Shown: one piece after another, positions 36,472-43,979 of the stretch
Layout: each line of letters starts with the position of its first letter
How positions within the stretch are numbered: the stretch's first letter is position 1
Origin: Streptomyces sp. YS415
GTDB taxonomy: Bacteria > Actinomycetota > Actinomycetes > Streptomycetales > Streptomycetaceae
NCBI RefSeq assembly: GCF_023544665.1
Contig: NZ_JAMJFL010000001.1
Location: 372,001-436,000 of the forward strand
Reading direction: 5' to 3'
Length of the DNA stretch: 64,000 nt
Notes under the pieces: generated by a model
The model's input: the letters and a program-made list of their open reading frames with translations, nothing else
Told to the model about the DNA's origin: nothing
Databases searched by the model: none
Translations under genes and position numbers: made by a program

Positions 36472-37167
36472 TCAGCTCGCCTCCGCCGCCTGCTCGCGCC
36501 AGTTCCTCAGCACGGTCTCCACCGCCGCCGCGATCCGCCGCCGGGCCTCGTGACGCGGCACCCCGCTCATCAGCAACTGGTCGTACGGCGTGTCCGTATG
36601 CCGTACGGACGCCACCACCGCCGAGATCACCGCCCCCTCGGACAGCGCCCGCCCCGCCGCGCTCCGGCCCACCCGCCCGCTGCCCCGCACCGAGGCGTGC
36701 GCGGCGGTCGCGGCCGCCCGCTCCGGCGGGCACCCCGGGAACAGCCGCCGTATCTCCGCCGCGAACGCCTCCGTGAACCGCCCGTCCTCGGCCGCCCGGC
36801 GCCGCGCGTCCCGCAACCGCCGGCGCCGCCTCGCCTCGGCGTCCGCCAGGCACCGCCCCTCGGCCCGGGCGAGACCCGCCTCCTCCACGAGGACGCCCTG
36901 CCGCTCGTAGCGGCCCTTGCGCCGGTTGAACCGCACGACCACCGCCGACAGCACGCTCTCCTCCCGCGACCGCCGGGTCAGTGCGGTGTCGCCGCGCGGG
37001 AGGAAGACCAGGTGCCCGAGGTCCGCGCAGTCGAGACACCGGGGCGTCCCGTCCTCCAGCACGAGCAGCGACAGCGGCCCGCCCCGGCACTCCGCGCAGT
37101 GCCGCCGCCGGAGCGGCTGGATCACGAGAAGTCCGCCGTGACGCGGGGGAGTTGTCAGGTGCTCCAT
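36472..37167 (-). CDS. DUF2293 domain protein
   Basis: 231 residues. The N-terminal part has two CxxC pairs (RRHCAECRGG, PRCLDCADLGHLVFLPRGD) that resemble a zinc site. The middle is highly basic (AEARRRRRLRDARRRAAEDG). The C-terminal half is DUF2293: FTEAFAAEIRRLFPGCPPERAAATAAHAS, GAVISAVVASVRHTDTPYDQLLMSGVPRHEAR. Role unknown; a nucleic-acid-binding function is inferred from the zinc site and charge. The start at 37167 is the best ATG; in-frame GTGs upstream are possible. Confidence 0.85.
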   Translation of the reverse strand: MEHLTTPPRHGGLLVIQPLRRRHCAECRGGPLSLLVLEDGTPRCLDCADLGHLVFLPRGDTALTRRSREESVLSAVVVRFNRRKGRYERQGVLVEEAGLARAEGRCLADAEARRRRRLRDARRRAAEDGRFTEAFAAEIRRLFPGCPPERAAATAAHASVRGSGRVGRSAAGRALSEGAVISAVVASVRHTDTPYDQLLMSGVPRHEARRRIAAAVETVLRNWREQAAEAS

Positions 37168-37226
37168 ACGCGGTTCATTCCCCCGGACGTGCACCGACAC
37201 CACCCCCTCCCCTGCCCTGACGCATC

Positions 37227-37868
37227 ATGGGCCCTGTGCGACTCGAAGCGATCACCTGGGAACGGCTCGGCGACCTGCTCGCCGATCGGCTGCTCGACCT
37301 GAAGCCCGCCGACGGCTCCCCCTGGCCCCGCATCGCCTTCGACGGCGCCCCCGCGGCCCGCCCGGGAGACCTCGCGGAACGCGTCGCCGAAGCCCTGCGC
37401 ACCCGCGGCCGTCCCTCGCTGGTCGTCGGCGCCGAGGGGTTCCTGCGCCCCGCCTCCCTCCGTCTGGAACACGGCCGCCAGGACGTGGAGGCCTACTACG
37501 ACGGCTGGTTGGACACCGGCGCCCTGTGGCGCGAGGTCTTCGGCCCCCTCGAACCGGGTGGCGACGGCCGCGTCCTGCCCGACCTGTGGGACCCGCTCAC
37601 CGACCGGGCCACCCGCAGCCCTTACGTCCGACTCCCGCCCGGTGGTGTGCTGTTGCTGCACGGCCCGCTGCTGCTGCGGCACTGGTTTCCCTTCGACCTC
37701 TCCGTCCATGTACTCCTCTCCCCGGGCGCCCTGCGCCGCCGTACTCCCGAACCCGACCACTGGACCCTCCCCGCCTTCGCGCGCTACGAGGACGAGACCG
37801 ACCCCGCCGCCACCGCCGACGTCCTGGTTCGCGCCGACGATCCCCGGCACCCTGCCTGGAGCGGCTGA
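37227..37868 (+). CDS. Uridine kinase-like protein without a P-loop
   Basis: 213 residues aligned by eye with Streptomyces proteins labelled uridine kinase: PWPRIAFDGAPAARPGDLAERVAEALRTRG should contain Walker A, but GxxGSGKS/T is replaced by GAPAARPGD. The later part fits the family: LRLEHGRQDVEAYYDGWLDTGALWREV, GGVLLLHGPLLLRHWFPFDLSVHVLLSPGALRRR. Loss of the P-loop suggests it no longer phosphorylates nucleosides. An ATG at 37227 and a GTG at 37236 are both possible starts; neither has a good ribosome site. Confidence 0.7.
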   Translation: MGPVRLEAITWERLGDLLADRLLDLKPADGSPWPRIAFDGAPAARPGDLAERVAEALRTRGRPSLVVGAEGFLRPASLRLEHGRQDVEAYYDGWLDTGALWREVFGPLEPGGDGRVLPDLWDPLTDRATRSPYVRLPPGGVLLLHGPLLLRHWFPFDLSVHVLLSPGALRRRTPEPDHWTLPAFARYEDETDPAATADVLVRADDPRHPAWSG

Positions 37869-38050
37869 TCGAGGGCCTGACAGGTGCCCCGAGCGGCGGC
37901 GGACGGGCGGGCCCGGCACGGGGTCTCGAGCGGTTGAAGGGCGGGTCCGGCACGCAGCCCCGAGGGGCTGATCAAGGGCCCCGGCACGCGGTCCCGAGCG
38001 GCTGATGGGCGGGCCTTGCACGCCGCCCCGAGCGGCTGGTCAGCCCGGTC
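37857..38050. repeat. Degenerate ~34-36 bp tandem repeats at a gene 3' end
   Basis: About six imperfect copies of CGAGCGGCTGATNNNGGGCC-N2-GCACGC run from the last codons of the uridine-kinase-like gene (37857) to about 38050. The first copy supplies the stop codon. They fill most of the 294-base gap before the CBS protein; nothing else is seen there. Confidence 0.65.
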
Positions 38051-38162
38051 AGGGCCCCGCCGCTGAAGGTGCGGGCGCCGGCCGGCGCGGCGAGAATGTA
38101 GGGCGCCGGGACCAGCGGTGCGCCCTGCGCCGCGTCGGCCGTCCGGCATGAGGAGGCATTCC

Positions 38163-38591
38163 ATGACCACTGCCGGAGACATCATGCACCGCGGAGCCCA
38201 GTGGATCCCGGCGCACGAGACCCTGGACCGCGCCGCCCAGCTGATGCGCGACCTCGGCGTCGGAGCCCTGCCCATCAGCGACGAGAACGAACGCCTCTGC
38301 GGCATTCTCACCGACCGCGACATCGTCGTCGGCTGCGTGGCCATGGGACACGACCCGGCCAAGGTCACCGCCGGCGAGATGGCCCAGGGCACCCCGCGCT
38401 GGATCGAGGCGGACGCCGACGTCGGCGAGGTGCTCCGGGAGATGAAGGAGCATCAGATCCGCAGGCTCCCCGTCATCGAGAACAAGCGCCTGGTCGGCAT
38501 GATCAGCGAGGCCGACCTGGCCCGGCATCTGTCGGACGACCAGATCGGCGCCTGGGCCGAGAGCGTCTACGCCCGGACCCCCGCGCACTGA
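38163..38591 (+). CDS. CBS-pair protein, Hrp1-like
   Basis: 142 residues starting MTTAGDIMHRGAQWI, two CBS motifs (about 8-60 and 73-125): LMRDLGVGALPISDENERLCGILTDRDIVV and MKEHQIRRLPVIENKRLVGMISEADLARHL. Length and sequence closely resemble mycobacterial hypoxic response protein 1 (Rv2626c), which is induced by low oxygen through DosR. It may sense adenine nucleotides. GAGGAGG 7-13 bases before the ATG fixes the start. No obvious DosR box is seen. Confidence 0.92.
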   Translation: MTTAGDIMHRGAQWIPAHETLDRAAQLMRDLGVGALPISDENERLCGILTDRDIVVGCVAMGHDPAKVTAGEMAQGTPRWIEADADVGEVLREMKEHQIRRLPVIENKRLVGMISEADLARHLSDDQIGAWAESVYARTPAH

Positions 38592-38605
38592 ACACCCCGC
38601 TCGCA

Positions 38606-38637
38606 CACCCCCGGCCGGGCATCCGCCGCCGGGGGTG
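38606..38637. terminator. Bidirectional terminator between CBS gene and corA
   Basis: CACCCCCGGC (38606-38615) and GCCGGGGGTG (38628-38637), a 10-bp stem with a 12-base loop, between convergent stop codons. Confidence 0.65.
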
Positions 38638-38648
38638 ACGGCACGCCC

Positions 38649-39776
38649 TCACAGCCAGCCGTTGCGCCGGAACCCGCGGTACAGCGTCAGACAGGCCACG
38701 GCGATCACGCCTATGACCAGCGGGTAGCCGAACTGCCAGTGCAGTTCCGGCATGTGGTCGAAGTTCATGCCGTAGACCCCGCAGACCATCGTCGGCACGG
38801 CGACCAGCGCGGCCCAGGCCGTGATCTTCCGCATGTCCTCGTTCTGCGCGACCGTGACCTGCGCGAGGTGCGCCTGGAGGATCGAGTTGAGCAGCTCGTC
38901 GAAGGAGGCGATCTGGTCCTTGACCCGCAGCAGGTGATCCGTGACGTCCCGGAAGTACGCCTGTATCTCCGGGTCGACCACCCGTATCGGCCGGGTGGCG
39001 AGCTCCTCCAGCGGTCGCGCGAGCGGCGCCACCGCCCGCTTCAGTTCCAGGAGTTCGCGCTTGAGCTGGTAGATCCGGCCGGGGTCGACGCGGGCACCGG
39101 CTTCGGCGAACACGTCCGTCTCCACCTGGTCGAGGTCTCCCTGCACCGAGTCGGTGACGCTCAGGTATTCGTCGACCACGTGGTCCGCGAGGGCGTGCAG
39201 TACTGCGGCCGGGCCCTTGGAGAGCTGTTCGGGATCCGCCTCCAGTTCCTCGCGCAGCGGACCCAGTGAGCCGTGCCGCCCGTGCCGCACGGTGATCACG
39301 AAGTCATGGCCGGTGAAGACCATGATCTCGCCGGTGTTCACCACCTCGCTGGTCGCCGTGAGTTCCTCGTGCTCGACGTAGCAGACCGTCTTGAACACCG
39401 CGAACAGCGTCTCGTCGTAGCGCTCCAGCTTCGGACGCTGATGGGCCTCGATCGCGTCCTCGACGGCCAGCGGATGCAGTTCGAAGAGCTCGGCGATGTC
39501 CGCGAACTCCAGATCGGTCGGCTCGTGCAGACCGAGCCAGACGAAACCGTCGCCGTGCTTGCGCACCCGCTCCACGGTCTCGACGAGATCGCCGCCCCCG
39601 GGGACCCGCCGGCCGTCGCGATAGCTCACGCAGTTCACCACGGAGGAGCCCAGCGGGGAGCGAGCCGGGTGGCTCAGGTCGACGCGGCGGCGCCGCCGGG
39701 CCAGCCGCGCCACTCTGCGCAGGCCACCGGCCTTGCCGAGGCTCGTGACCTTCCGCAGATTTCCTGCCATGGACAT
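38649..39776 (-). CDS. corA: CorA-family magnesium/cobalt transporter
   Basis: 375 residues. A long cytoplasmic N-terminal domain (about 1-310) is followed by two membrane helices with the diagnostic YGMNFDHMPELHW (GMN) between them and a basic C-terminus. WLGLHEPTDLEFADIAELFELHPLAVEDAIEAHQRPKLERYDETLFAVFKTV is typical CorA. It carries Mg2+, Co2+ or Ni2+ inward. The first 35 residues (GLRRVARLARRRRRV) are unusually basic. GGAG 6-9 bases before the ATG at 39776 supports the start. Confidence 0.93.
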   Translation of the reverse strand: MSMAGNLRKVTSLGKAGGLRRVARLARRRRRVDLSHPARSPLGSSVVNCVSYRDGRRVPGGGDLVETVERVRKHGDGFVWLGLHEPTDLEFADIAELFELHPLAVEDAIEAHQRPKLERYDETLFAVFKTVCYVEHEELTATSEVVNTGEIMVFTGHDFVITVRHGRHGSLGPLREELEADPEQLSKGPAAVLHALADHVVDEYLSVTDSVQGDLDQVETDVFAEAGARVDPGRIYQLKRELLELKRAVAPLARPLEELATRPIRVVDPEIQAYFRDVTDHLLRVKDQIASFDELLNSILQAHLAQVTVAQNEDMRKITAWAALVAVPTMVCGVYGMNFDHMPELHWQFGYPLVIGVIAVACLTLYRGFRRNGWL

Positions 39777-39996
39777 CTGGATCTCCTTGCGTGCCGTGCG
39801 TGGATCTCCTCGCGCCGCTCTTCCGCGCTGGTCGCGCCAGTCTGCCAGTTCGGCGGGAGAGCCGGGCGAGCCTGTGGGAACAGTGCGTTCCGTTTGGTTC
39901 CCGGCTGTGGACAACTCCGGTTCGGCCGGGTCGCGAACCGCGTCCGGGCGCGCGTCGACCTCTACGGACAAGAGGGATAACTGGGATGATCCCGGC

Positions 39997-40791
39997 ATGA
40001 CGCGATCCGACGGGTACCTCCTGGACAACCGGCAGCGTGAGGCGGGCGAGCGCTTCGACGCCTTCGCCGCACTCTTCGATCCCACCACCTTCCGTCACTT
40101 CGAGTCCTTCGGCATCGGGTCCGGCTGGCGCTGCTGGGAGATCGGCGCGGGCGGCACCTCCGTGGTGTCGTGGCTGGCCAAGAAGGTCGGGCCGACCGGG
40201 CGGGTGGTGGCAACGGACGTCGACACCTCGCGGATCGCCGCGGCAGCCCGGCCGCCCGTCGAGGTGCGGGTCCATGACGTGGGGACCGAGGAGCCGCCCG
40301 GAGAGGGCTTCGATCTGGTGCATGCCCGGCTCGTCCTCGTTCATGTCCCCGACCGGGCCAGGGCGTTGCGGTCCATGGTCAGCGCCCTGCGGCCCGGCGG
40401 ACGGCTGCTGGTCGAGGACGCCGATCCCGCCCTGCAGCCCCTGGTCTGCCCCGACGAGCACGGCCCCGACCAGCAACTGGCCAACCGACTGCGGCAGGGT
40501 TTCCGCAAACTCCTCGCCGACCGCGGCGCCGACCTCTCCTACGGGCGCGGACTCCCGCGGCTGCTGCGCGAGGCGGGGCTTCAGCGGGTGCACGCCGACG
40601 CCTACTTCCCGCTGAGCTCTCCCGCCTGCGCGGCACTGGAGTCGGCCAGGATCCAGCATGTCCGCGAGCAACTCGTCGCCGCGGGCTTCGCCACGGACGC
40701 GGAGGTCGACCGCCATCTGAGCAATGTCGCCTCCGGGGAGATGGACCTGGCCACGGCGCCGATGATTTCGGCGTGGGGGCGCAAGATGTAA
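39997..40791 (+). CDS. Class I SAM-dependent methyltransferase
   Basis: 264 residues. Motif I CWEIGAGGTSVVSWLAKKVGPTGRVVATDVD, then FDLVHARLVLVHVPDRARALRSMVSALRPGGRLLVEDADP. N-terminal YLLDNRQREAGERFDAFAALFDPTTFRHFESFGI is common in Streptomyces methyltransferases of the UbiE type. Methyl acceptor unknown. The start at 39997 is chosen as the first ATG before MTRSDGYLLDN; longer frames upstream run antisense to the corA leader. Confidence 0.88.
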   Translation: MTRSDGYLLDNRQREAGERFDAFAALFDPTTFRHFESFGIGSGWRCWEIGAGGTSVVSWLAKKVGPTGRVVATDVDTSRIAAAARPPVEVRVHDVGTEEPPGEGFDLVHARLVLVHVPDRARALRSMVSALRPGGRLLVEDADPALQPLVCPDEHGPDQQLANRLRQGFRKLLADRGADLSYGRGLPRLLREAGLQRVHADAYFPLSSPACAALESARIQHVREQLVAAGFATDAEVDRHLSNVASGEMDLATAPMISAWGRKM

Positions 40792-40841
40792 CGGGGGAGG
40801 GCGGGGCGATGGTGATGCCCGGCGCTCGAATGCCGATATTC

Positions 40842-40883
40842 GTGCGGGTGCGGGTGCGGGTGCGGGTGCGGGTGCGGGTGCGG
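40842..40883. repeat. Seven GTGCGG hexanucleotide repeats
   Basis: Seven exact GTGCGG units in tandem, followed by decayed GCGCGG units to about 40892. It lies in the 209-base gap between the methyltransferase and the pfkB-type gene. Confidence 0.9.
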
Positions 40884-40964
40884 GCGCGGGCGCTGGGCTC
40901 TGGGTGCCCGGCGGTCGGCCCGCGTGCGCGGTGCCCGGAGAGATCGGCCCGCGGCGCGTGCCTG

Positions 40965-41000
40965 TCCGTGCCGTCCGTGCCGTCCGTGCCGTCCGTGCCG
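40965..41000. repeat. Four TCCGTGCCG nonanucleotide repeats
   Basis: Four exact 9-base units directly beyond the stop codon of the pfkB-type gene. Together with the nearby hexanucleotide array this gap is dominated by simple repeats. Confidence 0.9.
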
Positions 41001-41915
41001 TCAGTCCGTCCCCGGTGGTCTGCCGCCCACCCGCTCCACCGCCAGCGCCCCCGCCCGGCACCCCTCCCGCGCCGCCTCCTCCGGCTCGGCGCCCTGGAGC
41101 AGGGCCGCCAGGAACGCGCCGGTGAAGGCGTCGCCCGCCCCCGTGGTGTCGGTCGGCTTCGCCGGTTCGGCAGGCACCTGGGCGCACACCGTGCCGGCCC
41201 GCGCCACCAGCGCACCGCCCGCGCCCCGCTTGACGACGACGAGTGGGACATGGCGGCTCAACTTGGCCGCCGCGTCGGCCACGTCGGGCAACCCCGTCAG
41301 CAGGCACGCCTCGTCCCGGCTGGGCAGCAACACCTCGACACCCGCCACCAGCGCCAGGAAGCGGTCCACGCCCAGGCCCGCCAGGAACCCGGCCGAGGCA
41401 GGGTCCAGGCTCACCGGCACGCCACGCGCGCGTGCCGACTGCAGGGCCGCCGCCACCAGGGCGCGGCTCGGCTCGGAGAACAGCAGATAGCCCGACAGGT
41501 GCAGCCGGGCGACCCCGTCGAGCAGCGCGTCCGACCAGTCGCCGGGCTCCAGCCGCAGCGAGGCGCCGCTGTCGGTCAGGAAGGTCCGCTCGGCCGCCGC
41601 GCCGGTGTCCACCAGGCAGATCACCGTCCCGGTCGGGGCCTCCGGGTCGACGACCAGACGGGGCAGCACGCCGCAGGCGGCCAGCTCCCGCTCGTGCCAG
41701 GCCGCCGCATCCTCGCCCACCCGTCCCAGCAGCCGTACCTCCGCGCCGGTGCGGTACGCGGCCCAGCAGGCCACGTTGGCGCCCGCGCCGCCGGGCACCG
41801 TTCGGATCGCGGCGGCCGTGTCCGTGCCCGGGGCGAGCGGTCCCCGGTGACGGGCGATCACGTCCGTGACGACATCGCCGACGACCAGCAGGGCACCGCC
41901 GGCCACGGTCGTCAT
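41001..41915 (-). CDS. psuK: PfkB-family kinase, probable pseudouridine kinase
   Basis: 304 residues of the ribokinase fold: LLVVGDVVTDVIARHRG, PGGAGANVACWAAYRTGAEVRLLGRVGEDAAA, and the signature DTTGAGDAFTGAFLAALL with catalytic Asp. Its ATG overlaps the stop of the PsuG-type gene by 4 bases (ATGA), and the PsuG/PsuK pair is the known pseudouridine degradation route: the kinase makes pseudouridine 5'-phosphate and the glycosidase splits it. Substrate assignment rests on that coupling. One CACGCGCGCGTG palindrome at 41423. Confidence 0.85.
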   Translation of the reverse strand: MTTVAGGALLVVGDVVTDVIARHRGPLAPGTDTAAAIRTVPGGAGANVACWAAYRTGAEVRLLGRVGEDAAAWHERELAACGVLPRLVVDPEAPTGTVICLVDTGAAAERTFLTDSGASLRLEPGDWSDALLDGVARLHLSGYLLFSEPSRALVAAALQSARARGVPVSLDPASAGFLAGLGVDRFLALVAGVEVLLPSRDEACLLTGLPDVADAAAKLSRHVPLVVVKRGAGGALVARAGTVCAQVPAEPAKPTDTTGAGDAFTGAFLAALLQGAEPEEAAREGCRAGALAVERVGGRPPGTD

Positions 41916-42820
41916 GCCCGGGTCCAGGCCGCCGCGATCCGCGCCGCCAGCCGTACGTTGCCGCGCACCGCCGCCAGATTGGCGCTGAGGGAGGCCCCGT
42001 CGGTGTGCCGCACCAGGTGGTCGAGCAGGAACGGGGTGACCGCCTGACCGGTGACTCCCGCCTGCTCACACGCGTGCAGCGCTTCGGCGAGCACACGCGC
42101 GTGCAGGTCGGGGTCCAGTTGCTCGGCCTCCGGAACGGGGTTGGCGACGATCAGCGCCGACTCCGGCCCGTCGAGGGCGTCCTGAGCGCGCATCACGTCC
42201 GCCGCCTCCTCGGGCGACCGCAGTGTCCAGTCGACGGGGTGGCCGGAGTCCGCCAGGTAGAAGCCGGGGAAGCGGTCCGTGCCGTACCCGGCCACCGCGA
42301 CACCCAGCGTCTCAAGCCGCTGGAGCGTCGCAGGCACGTCCAGGATCGACTTCACGCCCGCGCAGACCACCGTGATGCGGGTGCGCGCCAGCAGGCCCAG
42401 GTCGGCCGACTCGTCCTGCGTCACCGTCCACTCCCGGTGCACCCCGCCGAGCCCGCCCGTCGCGAAGACCCGTACCCCCGCCCGGGCCGCCAGCAGCGCC
42501 GTCGCCGAGACCGTGGTCGCCCCGCTCGCCCCGGCCGCCACCGCGAGCGGCAGATCGCGGTGGCCCAGCTTGCGGATCCCGTCCTCGTTGGCGACCCGCT
42601 CCACCTGCTCCTTGTCCAGGCCGACATGGGGCCGCCCGTCGAGCACGGCGATCGTCGCGGGCACGGCGCCCTCCCGCCGTACTGCATCCTCCAGCTCCAG
42701 GGCCACCTGGAGGTTGCGCGGGCGGGGCAGCCCGTGCGCGATGATCGTGGACTCCAAAGCCACCACGGGTCGCCGCGCGTCGATCGCGTCCCGCACCTCT
42801 TCCGCCACCACCAGCACCAC
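41912..42820 (-). CDS. psuG: Pseudouridine-5'-phosphate glycosidase
   Basis: 302 residues. Diagnostic segments: ALESTIIAHGLPRPRNLQVALELEDAVRREGAVPATIAVLDGRPHVGL, GASGATTVSATALLAARAGVRVFATGGLGGVHRE, TVVCAGVKSILDVPATLQRLETLGVAVAGYGTDRFPGFY. It reversibly cleaves the C-C glycosidic bond of pseudouridine 5'-phosphate into uracil and ribose 5-phosphate, so uracil from rRNA/tRNA turnover can be reused. The first of two tandem GTGs (42820), 7 bases after GGAGG, is taken as the start. Coupled to the downstream kinase gene. Confidence 0.93.
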   Translation of the reverse strand: MVLVVAEEVRDAIDARRPVVALESTIIAHGLPRPRNLQVALELEDAVRREGAVPATIAVLDGRPHVGLDKEQVERVANEDGIRKLGHRDLPLAVAAGASGATTVSATALLAARAGVRVFATGGLGGVHREWTVTQDESADLGLLARTRITVVCAGVKSILDVPATLQRLETLGVAVAGYGTDRFPGFYLADSGHPVDWTLRSPEEAADVMRAQDALDGPESALIVANPVPEAEQLDPDLHARVLAEALHACEQAGVTGQAVTPFLLDHLVRHTDGASLSANLAAVRGNVRLAARIAAAWTRA

Positions 42821-42920
42821 GCGCCCGCCTCCTGTCCGTCGGTTCTCCCTCATCCCTGGCGGGTCGGGCGCCCGGTCAAACCACTTGCGGCCGGTGAGGG
42901 ACGACACCAGCCTGGGACGC

Positions 42921-43349
42921 ATGACCGACCACACCGCACGACTCGACCATGCCGTCCTCTGGGTGAGCGACCCGATCGGCTCGGCCGAGTTCTACGAGAA
43001 GACGCTCGGCGCGGAGCCCGTACGGCTCGCTGACTACGCCGCCGGACAGGTGCCCTTCCCCTCGGTGCGGCTCAACGAGGAGACCATCCTCGACCTCATG
43101 CCGCTGACCATGGCCGAGCGCATGACGATGCTCCCGGGGGCCGCGGAGAGCGCGGGCCACCCGGTCAACCACCTCTGCGTCGCCCTGGGAGCGGATGCCT
43201 TCGACGCACTCCTGGACCGCTTGCAGGAGCGCGCGGTCCCGGTCTCCGACGTCGCCTTCGGCTCCTTCGGCGCCCGCGGGCCGGCCAAGCGCAGCTTCTA
43301 CTTCCGCGACCCGGACGGGAACGTCTTCGAGGCCCGGCACTACGACTAG
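42921..43349 (+). CDS. VOC (glyoxalase/bleomycin resistance fold) protein
   Basis: 142 residues: LDHAVLWVSDPIGSAEFYEKTLGAEPVRL (first metal-binding His), VNHLCVALGADAFDALLDRL (second), and SFYFRDPDGNVFEARHYD (third Glu). One VOC module pair in a single chain. Substrate unknown; could be a dioxygenase, lyase or small-molecule binder. Divergent from psuG with a 100-base gap. Confidence 0.88.
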   Translation: MTDHTARLDHAVLWVSDPIGSAEFYEKTLGAEPVRLADYAAGQVPFPSVRLNEETILDLMPLTMAERMTMLPGAAESAGHPVNHLCVALGADAFDALLDRLQERAVPVSDVAFGSFGARGPAKRSFYFRDPDGNVFEARHYD

Positions 43350-43372
43350 CGGCCGGGCGCACCGACGAACGG

Positions 43373-43927
43373 TCAGAACAGCGGCTCGGGCAGTACGCCT
43401 TCCAGGGCGAGCAGCTTCCGCTTGGTCTCCAGGCCGCCGCCGAAACCGCCGATGCCGCCGTCGCTCTCGACGACCCGGTGGCAGGGCACGACCAGGGGCA
43501 GCGGATTGGCGCCCATCGCCATGCCGACCGCCTGGGCGGCGCCCGGCTGACCGACCCGCGCGGCCAGGTCGCCGTAACCGACGACCGAGCCGTACGGCAC
43601 ACGGGCTGCCAGCTCGCGCAGCACCTGCCGGTGGAAACCCGAGATCAGCGACCAGTCCAGGGGCAGGTCGAAGGAGTGCCGCTCGCCCGCGAAGTAGGCC
43701 TTCAGCTGGCGTATCGCCTCGGCGAGCAGAGGGGAGCCGGGCGCCTCGACCGGCTCGCCGCCCAGCCGGGACGCGAGCCGGTCCAGGGCCTTGTCGCGCA
43801 CCGCGTCGGTGGCGTGGAAGACGACGCTGACCAGGCCCTCGTGGGTCGCGGCCAGCAGCAGCGGACCGATGTCGGTGCCGACGACGGTCCACCCGACCTG
43901 CCGCTCGTACTGCCCATGGCTGTCCAT
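43373..43927 (-). CDS. ogt: Methylated-DNA--protein-cysteine methyltransferase
   Basis: 184 residues. The acceptor cysteine is in LPLVVPCHRVVESDGGIGGFGGGLETKRKLLALEG. The DNA-binding helix is in FHRQVLRELAARVPYGSVVGYGDLAARVGQPGAAQAVGMAMGANP. It moves O6-alkyl groups from guanine to itself in a single turnover. The N-terminal domain is of the Ogt type, with no Ada-like metal domain. It has an excellent match to the damage promoter motif (43935-43957) 7 bases before the ATG, so it is probably part of the LexA-independent damage response. Confidence 0.94.
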   Translation of the reverse strand: MDSHGQYERQVGWTVVGTDIGPLLLAATHEGLVSVVFHATDAVRDKALDRLASRLGGEPVEAPGSPLLAEAIRQLKAYFAGERHSFDLPLDWSLISGFHRQVLRELAARVPYGSVVGYGDLAARVGQPGAAQAVGMAMGANPLPLVVPCHRVVESDGGIGGFGGGLETKRKLLALEGVLPEPLF

Positions 43928-43934
43928 GCGTCCC

Positions 43935-43957
43935 ACCGTACGGTCCGGCACTGACAA
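43935..43957 (-). promoter_or_regulatory. PafBC/RecA-NDp-type promoter of ogt
   Basis: On the minus strand TTGTCAGTG (43957-43949), 8-base spacer CCGGACCG and TACGGT (43940-43935): a full match to TTGTCRGTG-N8-TANNNT. The ATG at 43927 lies 7 bases past the -10 box, implying a leaderless or very short-leader mRNA. Confidence 0.8.
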
Positions 43958-43979
43958 CGCCGGGCGCCCGCCACCCCCG

